From the NCBI GenBank assembly GCA_028287205.1, contig JAQBQC010000018.1:1-5360 (forward strand): a stretch of DNA of 5,360 bases, written 5' to 3'. Source of the DNA: Gemmatimonadota bacterium. Lineage in GTDB: Bacteria; Gemmatimonadota; Gemmatimonadetes; Gemmatimonadales; Gemmatimonadaceae. The position numbers and the translations under genes are program-made. Shown piece by piece: positions 1 through 5,360 of this stretch. A model generated the notes under the pieces. That model made no database searches, was not told where the DNA came from, and saw only the letters and a program-made list of their open reading frames with translations. The stretch's first letter is position 1, and each line of letters begins with the position of its first letter.

Positions 1-1
1 A

Positions 2-1456
2 ACGCTCTGGTCGCGCCTCTCGCGCACGGGCTCCGAGGATCTCGCCTTCGTGCTCCAGCTCCTCCGCTCCGCCGGCTCGGCGCTCGCCTACATGCACTCG
101 GGCGGCGCCGTACACGGCGCGCTCTCCGCAGAAACCAGTTGGGTCACGCCCACGGGCCGCCTCTGGCTGCTCGGCTGGGAGTGGGCGATACCCCGGGCCG
201 AGCTGCCCGAAGGCATGTCGCCGAATTCGCGCTGGACTCCCGCGCCGCCGGAGTCGGACGGAGTGACGTGGATGCCCACGCCCGCCACCGATCAGTGGCA
301 GCTCGCGGCCACGGCCTTCGCGGCGTTCACGCGCGAATATCCGCCGCGCGATCTCCCGCCGCTCACACTCGTGCGGCCTGACATTCCCGTGTCCGTGGCC
401 AAGGTGCTCGCGCGCGCGCTCAAGCGCGATCCGAACGAGCGCTTCAACTCCGTGGCCGGCATGCTGCGCGAGCTCGATCGCGCGGTGGGCAGCCACACAT
501 CCATGTTCACGAGCGGCTCGATGGCCGCGGCTATGCGCGGCCCCGGCGAGAGCGAAGAGGCGCGCCTGCGCTGGGCCACCGGGGAGGACTACGAGGTGAA
601 GGCGCGTTTGGGATCCGGCACCTTCGGCTCCGTGTGGCGCGTGCGCGATCTCTCGCTCAATCGCGAGGTCGCGCTCAAGATGCTCCACCCCGAAGTCTCG
701 AGCGACGAGAACGTGGTGCACCGCTTCCGCCGCGAGGCGCAGCTCGCCGCGCAGCTCGCGCATCCGTCCATCGTTCCGATCTACGATTGGGATTCGAGCG
801 GCGGTGTCGCCTGGTACACGATGGAGCTGGCCGAGGGCGGTTCGCTTGCCGATCTCGTCGCGCGCTCGGGTCCGCGCACGATCGCCGAGATCGCGCCGCA
901 GATCGATCAGGTGCTCGACGGTCTCGCCGCCGCGCACGCGAGCGGAATCATCCATCGCGATCTCAAGCCCGAGAACATTCTCATCGACCGCTACCGCCGC
1001 TGGCGCATCGCGGACTTCGGCGTCGCCAAGATTCCGGGCGAAGAGACCAGCGGCACCACGGGCACTCCGGAATTCGCTGCCCCCGAGCAGCTCCTCGGCG
1101 AGCCTCAGGGCCCACAGGTGGACTGCTTCGAGATCGCGGCGATCACGTACTTCCTCCTCGCGGGCAAGCCGCCGTTCGGCAGCGGCGACGGCCGCGCCAT
1201 TCTCGCGCGCGAGCTCGCGGGCGACGTCGATCTCTCGGAGATCGCGCCGGATGTGGCCGAGTGGCTCAAGCGCGGGCTCGCCGCACAGCCGGACAATCGC
1301 TTCACGGATGCGACGGCAATGCGCGACGCGTGGCGCGAGGCCGCGGCGAGGGCCTTGGTGGCGGAAGATCACGCGCCGTGGTGGAGACGGTGGCTCACGC
1401 CGGACGTCCATCTGGCGCCGGGGGAGGGCGAGGCCCGGGTTCGACCACTCACATGA
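2..1456 (+). CDS. Ser/Thr protein kinase, pseudokinase-kinase tandem fusion (5' end outside window)
   Basis: Cytoplasmic Hanks-type kinase that should phosphorylate Ser/Thr on unknown targets. The frame is open to the left edge (codons from base 2), so the start and the first N-lobe are missing; the GTG at 50 is internal. Bases 2 to about 490 encode a kinase C-lobe: helix E, a catalytic-loop equivalent reading HGALSAET (113-136) where HRDLKPEN is expected, LGWEWA where DFG is expected, then a typical end (LKRDPNERF). The catalytic and Mg-binding Asp are both lost, so this half is probably a pseudokinase. A second full domain starts near 590: glycine loop GSGTFGSV (611-634), Lys in VALKML (677), IIHRDLKPEN with catalytic Asp at 959, DFG Asp at 1013, and an APE motif near 1079. 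No transmembrane segment or sensor domain follows; the protein ends with a short Trp/Arg-rich tail. The family call is very secure; the pseudokinase reading is inference from motif loss. Confidence 0.93.
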   Translation, partial: TLWSRLSRTGSEDLAFVLQLLRSAGSALAYMHSGGAVHGALSAETSWVTPTGRLWLLGWEWAIPRAELPEGMSPNSRWTPAPPESDGVTWMPTPATDQWQLAATAFAAFTREYPPRDLPPLTLVRPDIPVSVAKVLARALKRDPNERFNSVAGMLRELDRAVGSHTSMFTSGSMAAAMRGPGESEEARLRWATGEDYEVKARLGSGTFGSVWRVRDLSLNREVALKMLHPEVSSDENVVHRFRREAQLAAQLAHPSIVPIYDWDSSGGVAWYTMELAEGGSLADLVARSGPRTIAEIAPQIDQVLDGLAAAHASGIIHRDLKPENILIDRYRRWRIADFGVAKIPGEETSGTTGTPEFAAPEQLLGEPQGPQVDCFEIAAITYFLLAGKPPFGSGDGRAILARELAGDVDLSEIAPDVAEWLKRGLAAQPDNRFTDATAMRDAWREAAARALVAEDHAPWWRRWLTPDVHLAPGEGEARVRPLT

Positions 1457-1463
1457 TGAGATA

Positions 1464-1489
1464 AGCCGCGGAGCTATTGCTGCGCGGCT
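1464..1489. terminator. Weak hairpin between convergent genes (possible bidirectional terminator)
   Basis: AGCCGCG (1464-1470) and CGCGGCT (1483-1489) form a perfect 7-bp GC-rich stem with a 12-nt loop. It begins 7 bp after the kinase stop and overlaps the last codons and stop of the minus-strand propeller gene. There is no T tract on either side, so it is not a classical intrinsic terminator. Position between convergent genes is the main support. Confidence 0.3.
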
Positions 1490-2586
1490 AGAACCCGAAG
1501 GACGGGTTTGCCGTCGATCTCCTGCAACGGCAGATAGACGCGATGTGTGCCGGGGTCGACCGCGACCGTGTGGGCATGCGGTGCGCGATGCTCTCCCAGC
1601 GAATGGAGCGCGCCATTCCGCTCCTCGAACACCGCGAGCGAGCCGGACTCGCACGCCACGTAGAGCCGTTGCAGAACCGGGTCGAACGCCAGCACGTCCG
1701 GCCCCTCCGCCACCTTCAACGTTGCCGTCGTGCGCATGGAGCGCAGATCGATCACGAGCAGCCTCGAGTCGCCTTCGCAGGTGACGAAGGCCAGGCGATG
1801 CGGCTCGTCGATCAGAAATCCGTGCGGGTGATCGCACGGCATGGAGTAGCGGGCGACGATCCGCTGGCTCGCGGGGTCGAGCGCCACGAGCTCGTTTTTC
1901 GTCTGCACGGTGACGAGAATGCAGTGCGACGGCGCATCGTAGTGCGTGTTGCCGGCCTCGCCGCCGAGATCGACACGGCCGATCTTCGTGCTCGAGACGC
2001 CGTCGATGACGAGGTCCGCGCCTCCGTTCTCGTCGGACACGAAGATTCGTCGCTCGTCGGGCGCGTACGCGATGCCATCAGGGAAGTCGGCTCCTGCGAT
2101 TCGCGCAACGACTTTTAGCGACCGATCATCAACCACTGCAACTTCGTGCCGGCCTGTGACCGATACGAAGACATGATGCAGCGACGGCACCGCCCACACG
2201 CCGGTGGCGCCGGGAAATCCCTCGAGGCTCGCGACGAGCTTTCCGGCTCGCGTGTCGAACACGTCCAGGCGATCGCCACGCATGTGCGAGATGTAGAGTC
2301 GCCCCGTGGTGGTATCGAGACTCTGATAGTCGAAGCGCTTCGCGGCGCCGGGCAGTGGAACGTCGGCGACGATGGTGAGCGGCGCACCCTTCCTCGAATC
2401 TGCGCCAGGCGGGGTGCGCGCTCCCGTTGAAGCTGTCGGCGCGAGCCAGGTCACGCCTGTCATCGAGCCGGCGGTCGCGACACAGGATGATCTTGCGGTC
2501 TGCGATGCGGCAGGCGCGGACAGGAGAGTGAGCGCCGTCAGAGTCGCGGCGATAAACCTCCACCTGGTCGAGGCATGCGTGAGCAT
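1474..2586 (-). CDS. Exported YncE/YVTN-like seven-bladed beta-propeller protein
   Basis: 370-aa secreted repeat protein, probably periplasmic; specific role unknown. The N-terminus has an Arg-containing n-region, a hydrophobic stretch (about residues 11-27) and an Ala-rich cleavage area around APAASQT. Residues 85-370 hold about seven repeats of roughly 40 residues in propeller style: GRLYISHMRGDRLDVFDTRA, HHVFVSVTGRHEVAVVDDRS, RRIFVSDENGGADLVID, HRLAFVTCEGDSRLLVIDLR, QRLYVACESGSLAVFE, and HTVAVDPGTHRVYLPL at the end. This is the pattern of YncE/YVTN surface propellers, which bind ligands or act as scaffolds and have no common enzymatic activity. The ATG at 2586 gives the best signal peptide. 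An in-frame GTG at 2601 overlaps the upstream stop as GTGA and would add five residues. The frame stays open to 3417, but that part is a shadow of the DUF1259 gene. Last gene of the minus-strand cluster. Confidence 0.85.
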   Translation of the reverse strand: MLTHASTRWRFIAATLTALTLLSAPAASQTARSSCVATAGSMTGVTWLAPTASTGARTPPGADSRKGAPLTIVADVPLPGAAKRFDYQSLDTTTGRLYISHMRGDRLDVFDTRAGKLVASLEGFPGATGVWAVPSLHHVFVSVTGRHEVAVVDDRSLKVVARIAGADFPDGIAYAPDERRIFVSDENGGADLVIDGVSSTKIGRVDLGGEAGNTHYDAPSHCILVTVQTKNELVALDPASQRIVARYSMPCDHPHGFLIDEPHRLAFVTCEGDSRLLVIDLRSMRTTATLKVAEGPDVLAFDPVLQRLYVACESGSLAVFEERNGALHSLGEHRAPHAHTVAVDPGTHRVYLPLQEIDGKPVLRVLAAQQ

Positions 2587-2597
2587 CGCGAGTTGGC

Positions 2598-2601
2598 TCA
2601 C
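2598..2601 (-). promoter_or_regulatory. GTGA stop-start overlap, possible translational coupling
   Basis: The DUF1259 stop TGA (2600-2598) overlaps an in-frame GTG (2601-2599) of the propeller gene. Ribosomes could restart here, or at the ATG 15 nt downstream (2586). The sequence before it is only loosely purine-rich (GAAGAGAG about 10 nt upstream), so coupling would supply initiation. Either start keeps the signal peptide. Confidence 0.4.
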
Positions 2602-3515
2602 GGTTGCGCGGCTCTCTTCACCTTCATCTGATCGAGCGCGGCGCGCAGCCCCGCGGCAAGCGAGCTCGCTTCGTCGTTCGCCCAGAAGTGCATGAAGAAC
2701 AACCGCGGAGTTTCCTCGAGCATGTGGCTGTGCAGCGCGCTCACGGCGATGCCATGGCTGGTGAGCGCGCGAATGACGGGATTGACCTCGCTCGCCGTCA
2801 TGACGAAGTCGCCCGTGATGGCCGCCTTGCCGCCGCCCGTCGGCTGGAAGTTGATCGCCGTCGCGACGCCCATCGAAGGCGGAATCTCCGTGCCGTGCTC
2901 CATGATGCGATCGGTGCGCGGGACGGTCTCCTGGTACACGCCTCCGTTGGCCTTTCCGGCAAAGCCGAGCGTCTTTGCGATCATCGCGGTGTCGAGGTCG
3001 ATGGACGGCGATGGCGCAGCGGGTGGAGGCGCGTCCATGGGTGTTTTCGTGAGCGCGAGCGCATCGTGGATCGTCGTGGCGATCTTTTCCGCGTTTCCAT
3101 GCGCGCTGATGTGCATGTACAACACGCGCGGCGACTCCATGAGGAGATGATTGTGGAGTGCGGACTGCTCCACGCCCCCGCTTTGCAGCTGCTTCATCAC
3201 CGGCGCGACCTCCTCCTCGGCGAGCACGAGATCGCCCATCACCATCGCGCCGGCATTGGCGTGCTTGAATGCCACCCACGAGCCCAGCGCAAGTGCGGGC
3301 TTGAGCTGCACGCCGCCGACGCTCACCGCCATGTCGCTGCGCGGAATGGAGAACTTGAGGACGTCGCCGGGATTGGACGCTCCCTTCCGGCCGAGCGCCT
3401 GCTCGACCGCTGTCCAATCGTTCGCGGGAGGCGATGCAGTCTGCGCGGCGGCCGCTCGCGCGACCGTCAGAAAAGCAGGGACCAGCAGGTAAGAGGCGAA
3501 AAGGTGCACGCGCAT
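2598..3515 (-). CDS. Exported DUF1259 (LppY/LpqO-type) protein with two repeated domains
   Basis: 305-aa exported protein of the DUF1259 family, which includes the mycobacterial lipoproteins LppY and LpqO; the biochemical function is unknown. The N-terminus is a signal peptide (hydrophobic residues 5-19, Ala-rich cleavage area about 20-25) with no lipobox Cys, so it should be released rather than lipid-anchored. Two homologous domains follow, about residues 36-156 and 177-297, joined by a Pro/Ala-rich linker (about 157-176). Each carries the same signatures: a GD-V/L-containing strand (MVMGDLVL; ITGDFVM), SALHNHLL with H121 and H123 or SALHSHML with H262 and H264, and a further His in YMHI (H135) or FMHF (H276). 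These conserved His could bind metal, which is my inference. The ATG has a GGAG Shine-Dalgarno (plus bases 3524-3527) 8 nt upstream. It lies 39 nt after the short chrB-domain gene and just before the propeller gene, so the three are probably one operon. Confidence 0.9.
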   Translation of the reverse strand: MRVHLFASYLLVPAFLTVARAAAAQTASPPANDWTAVEQALGRKGASNPGDVLKFSIPRSDMAVSVGGVQLKPALALGSWVAFKHANAGAMVMGDLVLAEEEVAPVMKQLQSGGVEQSALHNHLLMESPRVLYMHISAHGNAEKIATTIHDALALTKTPMDAPPPAAPSPSIDLDTAMIAKTLGFAGKANGGVYQETVPRTDRIMEHGTEIPPSMGVATAINFQPTGGGKAAITGDFVMTASEVNPVIRALTSHGIAVSALHSHMLEETPRLFFMHFWANDEASSLAAGLRAALDQMKVKRAAQP

Positions 3516-3523
3516 CGGGAATA

Positions 3524-3527
3524 CTCC
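3524..3527 (-). promoter_or_regulatory. Shine-Dalgarno of the DUF1259 gene
   Basis: GGAG on the minus strand (CTCC on plus), 8 nt before the ATG at 3515. It supports that start and lies in the short gap after the upstream gene. Confidence 0.65.
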
Positions 3528-3554
3528 ACTATGAGTGATGCTGATTGAGTGAGG

Positions 3555-4022
3555 CTAGTTCGTGGGCGAGCTTCGCTGGGGATTCCAGGAATGCGTCTCG
3601 CCTCGCGCGTGACGGCTCCATGCGAGGAGCGCGTCGTACAAGACAAATCCGTGCTCGAGCTGTTCGTGATCGTCGCGATAGTTGTGGGAGAGGCCGAGCG
3701 AGATGGCGAGTAGTCCAGCCGCCTGGGGAGCGAGATCCAGGCGCGCGGTGTCTGCGCCGCGCACGATCAACGCGAGCTCGTGCAGCGCGGGATCGTCGAT
3801 GTGGTATTTCGCGAGCAGGGCGTCGAAGCTGCACAGCGGGCCCTCGTGCGAGAGCTCCACCCCCTCCACGTCGAACGGAACCGCTCCCGTTTCCGCCGCG
3901 CGCTGCACTACCTCGGCCGGCGGCACGAACAGAAACTCGGCCGCGGGGTCGATGAAGCGCCGGATGAGCCACGGACATGCTATCCGGTCGATCTTGGGCC
4001 GCTCGCGAGTAATCCACTGCAT
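3555..4022 (-). CDS. Stand-alone ChrB C-terminal-domain protein (chromate resistance family)
   Basis: 155-aa protein made almost entirely of the Chrome_Resist domain that forms the C-terminal half of ChrB. Key signatures are KIDRIACPWLIRRFIDPAAE (residues 10-29), PFDVEGVELSHEGPLCSFDALL (about 49-70) with H59 and C64, and IVRGADTARLDLAPQAAGLL (86-105). It aligns across its length with the C-terminal half of the divergent full-length ChrB (about residues 205-312), sharing the DRI..WLIR.FID..AEF core and the H-x4-C pair. It lacks the N-terminal ChrB domain and has no signal peptide, so it is probably cytoplasmic although the Pfam family is described as exported. The C-terminus is His/Trp-rich and unlike ChrB. 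The start is well supported by AGGAGA 8 nt upstream. First gene of the minus-strand cluster. Related single-domain proteins occur in chromate loci; the activity is not established. It could be a partner, competitor or small sensor for ChrB. Confidence 0.88.
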   Translation of the reverse strand: MQWITRERPKIDRIACPWLIRRFIDPAAEFLFVPPAEVVQRAAETGAVPFDVEGVELSHEGPLCSFDALLAKYHIDDPALHELALIVRGADTARLDLAPQAAGLLAISLGLSHNYRDDHEQLEHGFVLYDALLAWSRHARGETHSWNPQRSSPTN

Positions 4023-4030
4023 GACCTGAC

Positions 4031-4036
4031 TCTCCT
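4031..4036 (-). promoter_or_regulatory. Strong Shine-Dalgarno of the short chrB-domain gene
   Basis: AGGAGA on the minus strand, 8 nt before the ATG at 4022. It contrasts with the divergent chrB, which has no visible ribosome binding site. Confidence 0.7.
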
Positions 4037-4037
4037 A

Positions 4038-4067
4038 GCTCCGGTAGCGGGTGAGCCGTTGCGGAGC
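4038..4067. promoter_or_regulatory. Inverted repeat in the divergent promoter region, possible operator
   Basis: GCTCCG (4038-4043) and CGGAGC (4062-4067) are perfect 6-bp arms separated by 18 bp. The repeat lies between the divergent chrB genes and covers the proposed -35 of the plus gene. With only 6-bp arms in GC-rich DNA, chance is a serious alternative. Confidence 0.3.
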
Positions 4068-4086
4068 CTCACAGAAGTGATATCTT
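4059..4086 (+). promoter_or_regulatory. Candidate chrB promoter (TTGCGG, 16 bp, extended -10 TGATATCTT)
   Basis: A -35-like TTGCGG (4059-4064) is followed after 16 bp by TATCTT (4081-4086), preceded by TG at 4078-4079, giving an extended -10. Transcription would begin about 4093-4095, only a few bases before the ATG at 4097. No Shine-Dalgarno is seen before that ATG, which fits leaderless or near-leaderless initiation. An inverted repeat GAAG-TGATAT-CTTC (4074-4087) sits on the -10 and could be an operator. I found no convincing promoter for the opposite strand in this gap. Confidence 0.4.
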
Positions 4087-4096
4087 CACCTGCTAT

Positions 4097-5128
4097 ATGG
4101 ATGATTCAACTGCGATACCAAGACAAGGGGTCCGGCCGAACGAAGATCATGGCGGAGCCCGCTGGCTGCTGCTGGTGCATCAGATCCCGCCCAAGCCGGA
4201 TTACTTCCGTGTGAAGGTGCGGCGGCGTCTCGCCCGTCTGGGTGCCGCGGCGCTCAAGAGCACAGTGTACGTGCTGCCGTGGTCGCAGGGCGCGCTCGAG
4301 GATTTTCAGTGGCTCAGGCGCGAGATCGTCGATGAGGGCGGCGAGGCGATTCTCTGCGAGGCGCAGCTCGTGGAGGGGATCACGGACGCCGAGCTCGAAG
4401 GATTATTTCGGAGGGATCGCGACGCTGACTATGGATTGATCGCGGCAGATGCGGCGACCGCACTCGCGCGCGTCACGAAGCGAAAGCTGAGCGCCGATGA
4501 GCGCGCGGAGATCGAGGCGGCCGTCGCGCGATTGCGGCGCCGCCTGCGCGAGGTGATCGAGCTCGACTTCTTCGAATCGAAGGGCCGGTCCGCGGCGGAG
4601 CGCACGCTCGATGCGATCTCGGATCGACTGCGAGGCGGCACCGGCGCGCGAAAGGCGGCTCTACGCGATCGCGAGCGAATAGCAACCGGCCGAATCTGGG
4701 TGACTCGGCGCGACGTGTTCGTGGACCGCATCGCGAGCGTGTGGCTCATTCGCACGTTCATCGATGCGGGGGCCGAGTTCAAGTTCGTATCCGGCACCGG
4801 CTATCGTCCGGCGCGAGGTGAGCTCCGCTTCGACATGTTCGAAGCGGAGTACACGCACGTGGGCGACAAGTGCACCTTCGAAGTGCTTCTCGAGCGCTTT
4901 GGTTTGGAGGGCGACGCCGCGCTTCGGTCGATCGCGGACATCGTGCACGACATCGATATCAAGGACGGGAAGTTCGCGCGGCCGGAGGCAGCAGGTGTCG
5001 AGCAGCTGCTCTCCGGAATCGCGCGCAGCACGCCGACCGATGCGGAGCGGCTCGTGAGCGGCGGCGCGCTCTTCACGTCGCTCTACGAGTCGTTTCGCGA
5101 CTCCTCGGCGATCGCCATGACTGAATGA
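4097..5128 (+). CDS. chrB: ChrB-type chromate-responsive regulator / resistance protein (two-domain)
   Basis: 343-aa cytoplasmic protein with full ChrB architecture. In characterised chr determinants ChrB senses chromate and controls transcription of the resistance genes. The N-terminal domain spans about residues 22-180: WLLLVHQIPPKPDYFRVKVR, then STVYVLPWSQGALEDFQWLR, ending in a charged helical segment (about 125-180). Its strand-helix pattern recalls the Cas2-like domain of PaaX regulators, which is only an impression. The C-terminal Chrome_Resist domain spans about residues 205-335: VDRIASVWLIRTFIDAGAEF, RFDMFEAEYTHVGDKCTFEV with H254 and C259, and IVHDIDIKDGKFARPEAAG. Length is near the family norm. 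An in-frame stop at 4052-4054 and no other start codon after it make ATG 4097 the first possible start; later ones would cut the domain. It diverges from the short ChrB-domain gene across 74 bp. No chrA transporter adjoins it within the window. Confidence 0.9.
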   Translation: MDDSTAIPRQGVRPNEDHGGARWLLLVHQIPPKPDYFRVKVRRRLARLGAAALKSTVYVLPWSQGALEDFQWLRREIVDEGGEAILCEAQLVEGITDAELEGLFRRDRDADYGLIAADAATALARVTKRKLSADERAEIEAAVARLRRRLREVIELDFFESKGRSAAERTLDAISDRLRGGTGARKAALRDRERIATGRIWVTRRDVFVDRIASVWLIRTFIDAGAEFKFVSGTGYRPARGELRFDMFEAEYTHVGDKCTFEVLLERFGLEGDAALRSIADIVHDIDIKDGKFARPEAAGVEQLLSGIARSTPTDAERLVSGGALFTSLYESFRDSSAIAMTE

Positions 5129-5176
5129 GCGCCATCACATTTCTGTCGGCGTGCTACGGTGTCGCAACGAGCCTCC

Positions 5177-5197
5177 CTCCGGCTACACGGGCTGGAG
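5177..5197 (+). terminator. Hairpin downstream of chrB, possible terminator
   Basis: CTCCGGC (5177-5183) pairs with GCTGGAG (5191-5197) in RNA through seven pairs, one a G-U wobble, with a 7-nt loop. It lies 48 nt after the chrB stop. No U tract follows, so it could at most assist a factor-dependent terminator. Confidence 0.3.
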
Positions 5198-5270
5198 ATG
5201 GCCTTCCTCGACTCAGCCGTTCCCTACACGTGCCGCGGTGCGTAAGGTATGGTGTTTGCCCGAAGACGAT

Positions 5271-5293
5271 GGCTCGCGTTCCCGTTGCGAGCC
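5271..5293. promoter_or_regulatory. Perfect inverted repeat upstream of the next gene
   Basis: GGCTCGC (5271-5277) and GCGAGCC (5287-5293) form a perfect 7-bp stem with a 9-nt loop, ending 25 nt before the proposed ATG at 5319. It may be an operator, a leader hairpin of the next transcript, or part of a terminator for chrB. No T tract follows. Confidence 0.35.
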
Positions 5294-5318
5294 CTTCAAC
5301 TATCTCGAGGATCGATCA

Positions 5319-5360
5319 ATGCATTCGATGACGAACATCTCGTCTTCCCGCTTCGCCAGG
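5319..5360 (+). CDS. Start of a further gene (3' truncated by the window edge)
   Basis: Fourteen codons are visible, beginning MHSMTNISSSRFAR, with no recognisable domain. Support is a GAGG Shine-Dalgarno (5307-5310) 8 nt before the ATG. An alternative in-frame ATG lies at 5328. The Ser/Arg-containing start could belong to a signal peptide or to a cytoplasmic protein; nothing can be said about function. A chrA-like product would be the expected chrB neighbour, but these residues do not show it. Confidence 0.45.
   Translation, partial: MHSMTNISSSRFAR

Larger units (their letters stand above)
5129..5318. other. Intergenic region downstream of chrB
   Basis: About 190 bp with no convincing gene. 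It holds two hairpins (listed separately) and a weak -10-like TATGGT at 5248-5253 without a good -35. The reading frame that starts as ATGA across the chrB stop (5125-5331, 68 codons) has no recognisable domain or ribosome binding site and runs over the better-supported start at 5319, so I do not call it. Confidence 0.5.

Noticed and set aside
634..1784. Plus-strand Arg/Ser/Ala-rich frames overlapping the kinase and running into the propeller gene
   Set aside because: They overlap clear kinase motifs in another frame and have the low complexity of frame shadows.
1474..3417. One 647-codon minus-strand frame that would fuse an Arg/Gly/His-rich N-terminal half to the propeller
   Set aside because: The part above about 2601 is an off-frame reading of the DUF1259 gene, low in complexity and without domain features. 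The propeller has its own signal peptide beginning at 2586.
2604..3548. Long plus-strand open frame of 314 codons opposite the DUF1259 gene
   Set aside because: Composition is His/Arg-rich antisense shadow typical of GC-rich DNA. The opposite strand encodes a recognisable family with a signal peptide and ribosome binding site.
3529..4017. Minus-strand 162-codon frame overlapping the short chrB-domain gene
   Set aside because: It is an Arg/Ala-rich shadow; the overlapping frame matches the Chrome_Resist domain along its whole length and has a strong Shine-Dalgarno.
4078..4109. Minus-strand promoter from TTGAAT (4109-4104) and TATCAC (4083-4078)
   Set aside because: The spacer would be 20 bp, too long for a normal sigma-70-type promoter, and both hexamers are poor. 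The minus operon promoter remains unassigned.
5125..5331. 68-codon frame starting as ATGA across the chrB stop
   Set aside because: The overlap looks like translational coupling, but the product has no recognisable domain, signal peptide or membrane segment, and it overlaps the better-supported start at 5319.
1..5360. CRISPR arrays, IS ends, tRNA genes or long direct repeats
   Set aside because: None were seen on reading both strands; only short inverted repeats of 4-7 bp arms were found.

Overview
The window is GC-rich, densely coded bacterial chromosome, consistent with a soil or environmental lineage with many Ser/Thr kinases, such as Gemmatimonadota, Acidobacteriota or Myxococcota. That assignment rests only on composition and gene style. 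No rRNA, tRNA, IS element or CRISPR array was recognised.

Layout. From the left edge to 1456 (+) runs the 3' part of a Ser/Thr kinase gene. It encodes a degenerate kinase C-lobe (pseudokinase) fused to a complete, apparently active kinase domain. It converges, with a 17-bp gap, on a three-gene minus-strand cluster. In transcription order this is a short stand-alone ChrB C-terminal-domain protein (4022-3555), an exported two-domain DUF1259 (LppY/LpqO-type) protein (3515-2598), and an exported YncE/YVTN-like beta-propeller (about 2586-1474). A full-length ChrB-type chromate-responsive protein (4097-5128, +) diverges from this cluster across a 74-bp intergenic region. That region holds a plausible extended -10 promoter and two small inverted repeats. 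About 190 bp without a convincing gene follow, with two hairpins, and then a probable new start codon at 5319 behind a GAGG Shine-Dalgarno, cut by the window edge.

How the parts may work together. ChrB is known as a chromate-sensing regulator in chr determinants, usually next to the ChrA chromate efflux pump. No chrA is visible here. Instead ChrB faces an operon with a second copy of its own C-terminal domain plus two exported proteins of unknown function. My inference is that ChrB controls the shared intergenic region in response to an oxyanion or oxidative signal, and that the minus operon is its target. The kinase looks unrelated and merely convergent.
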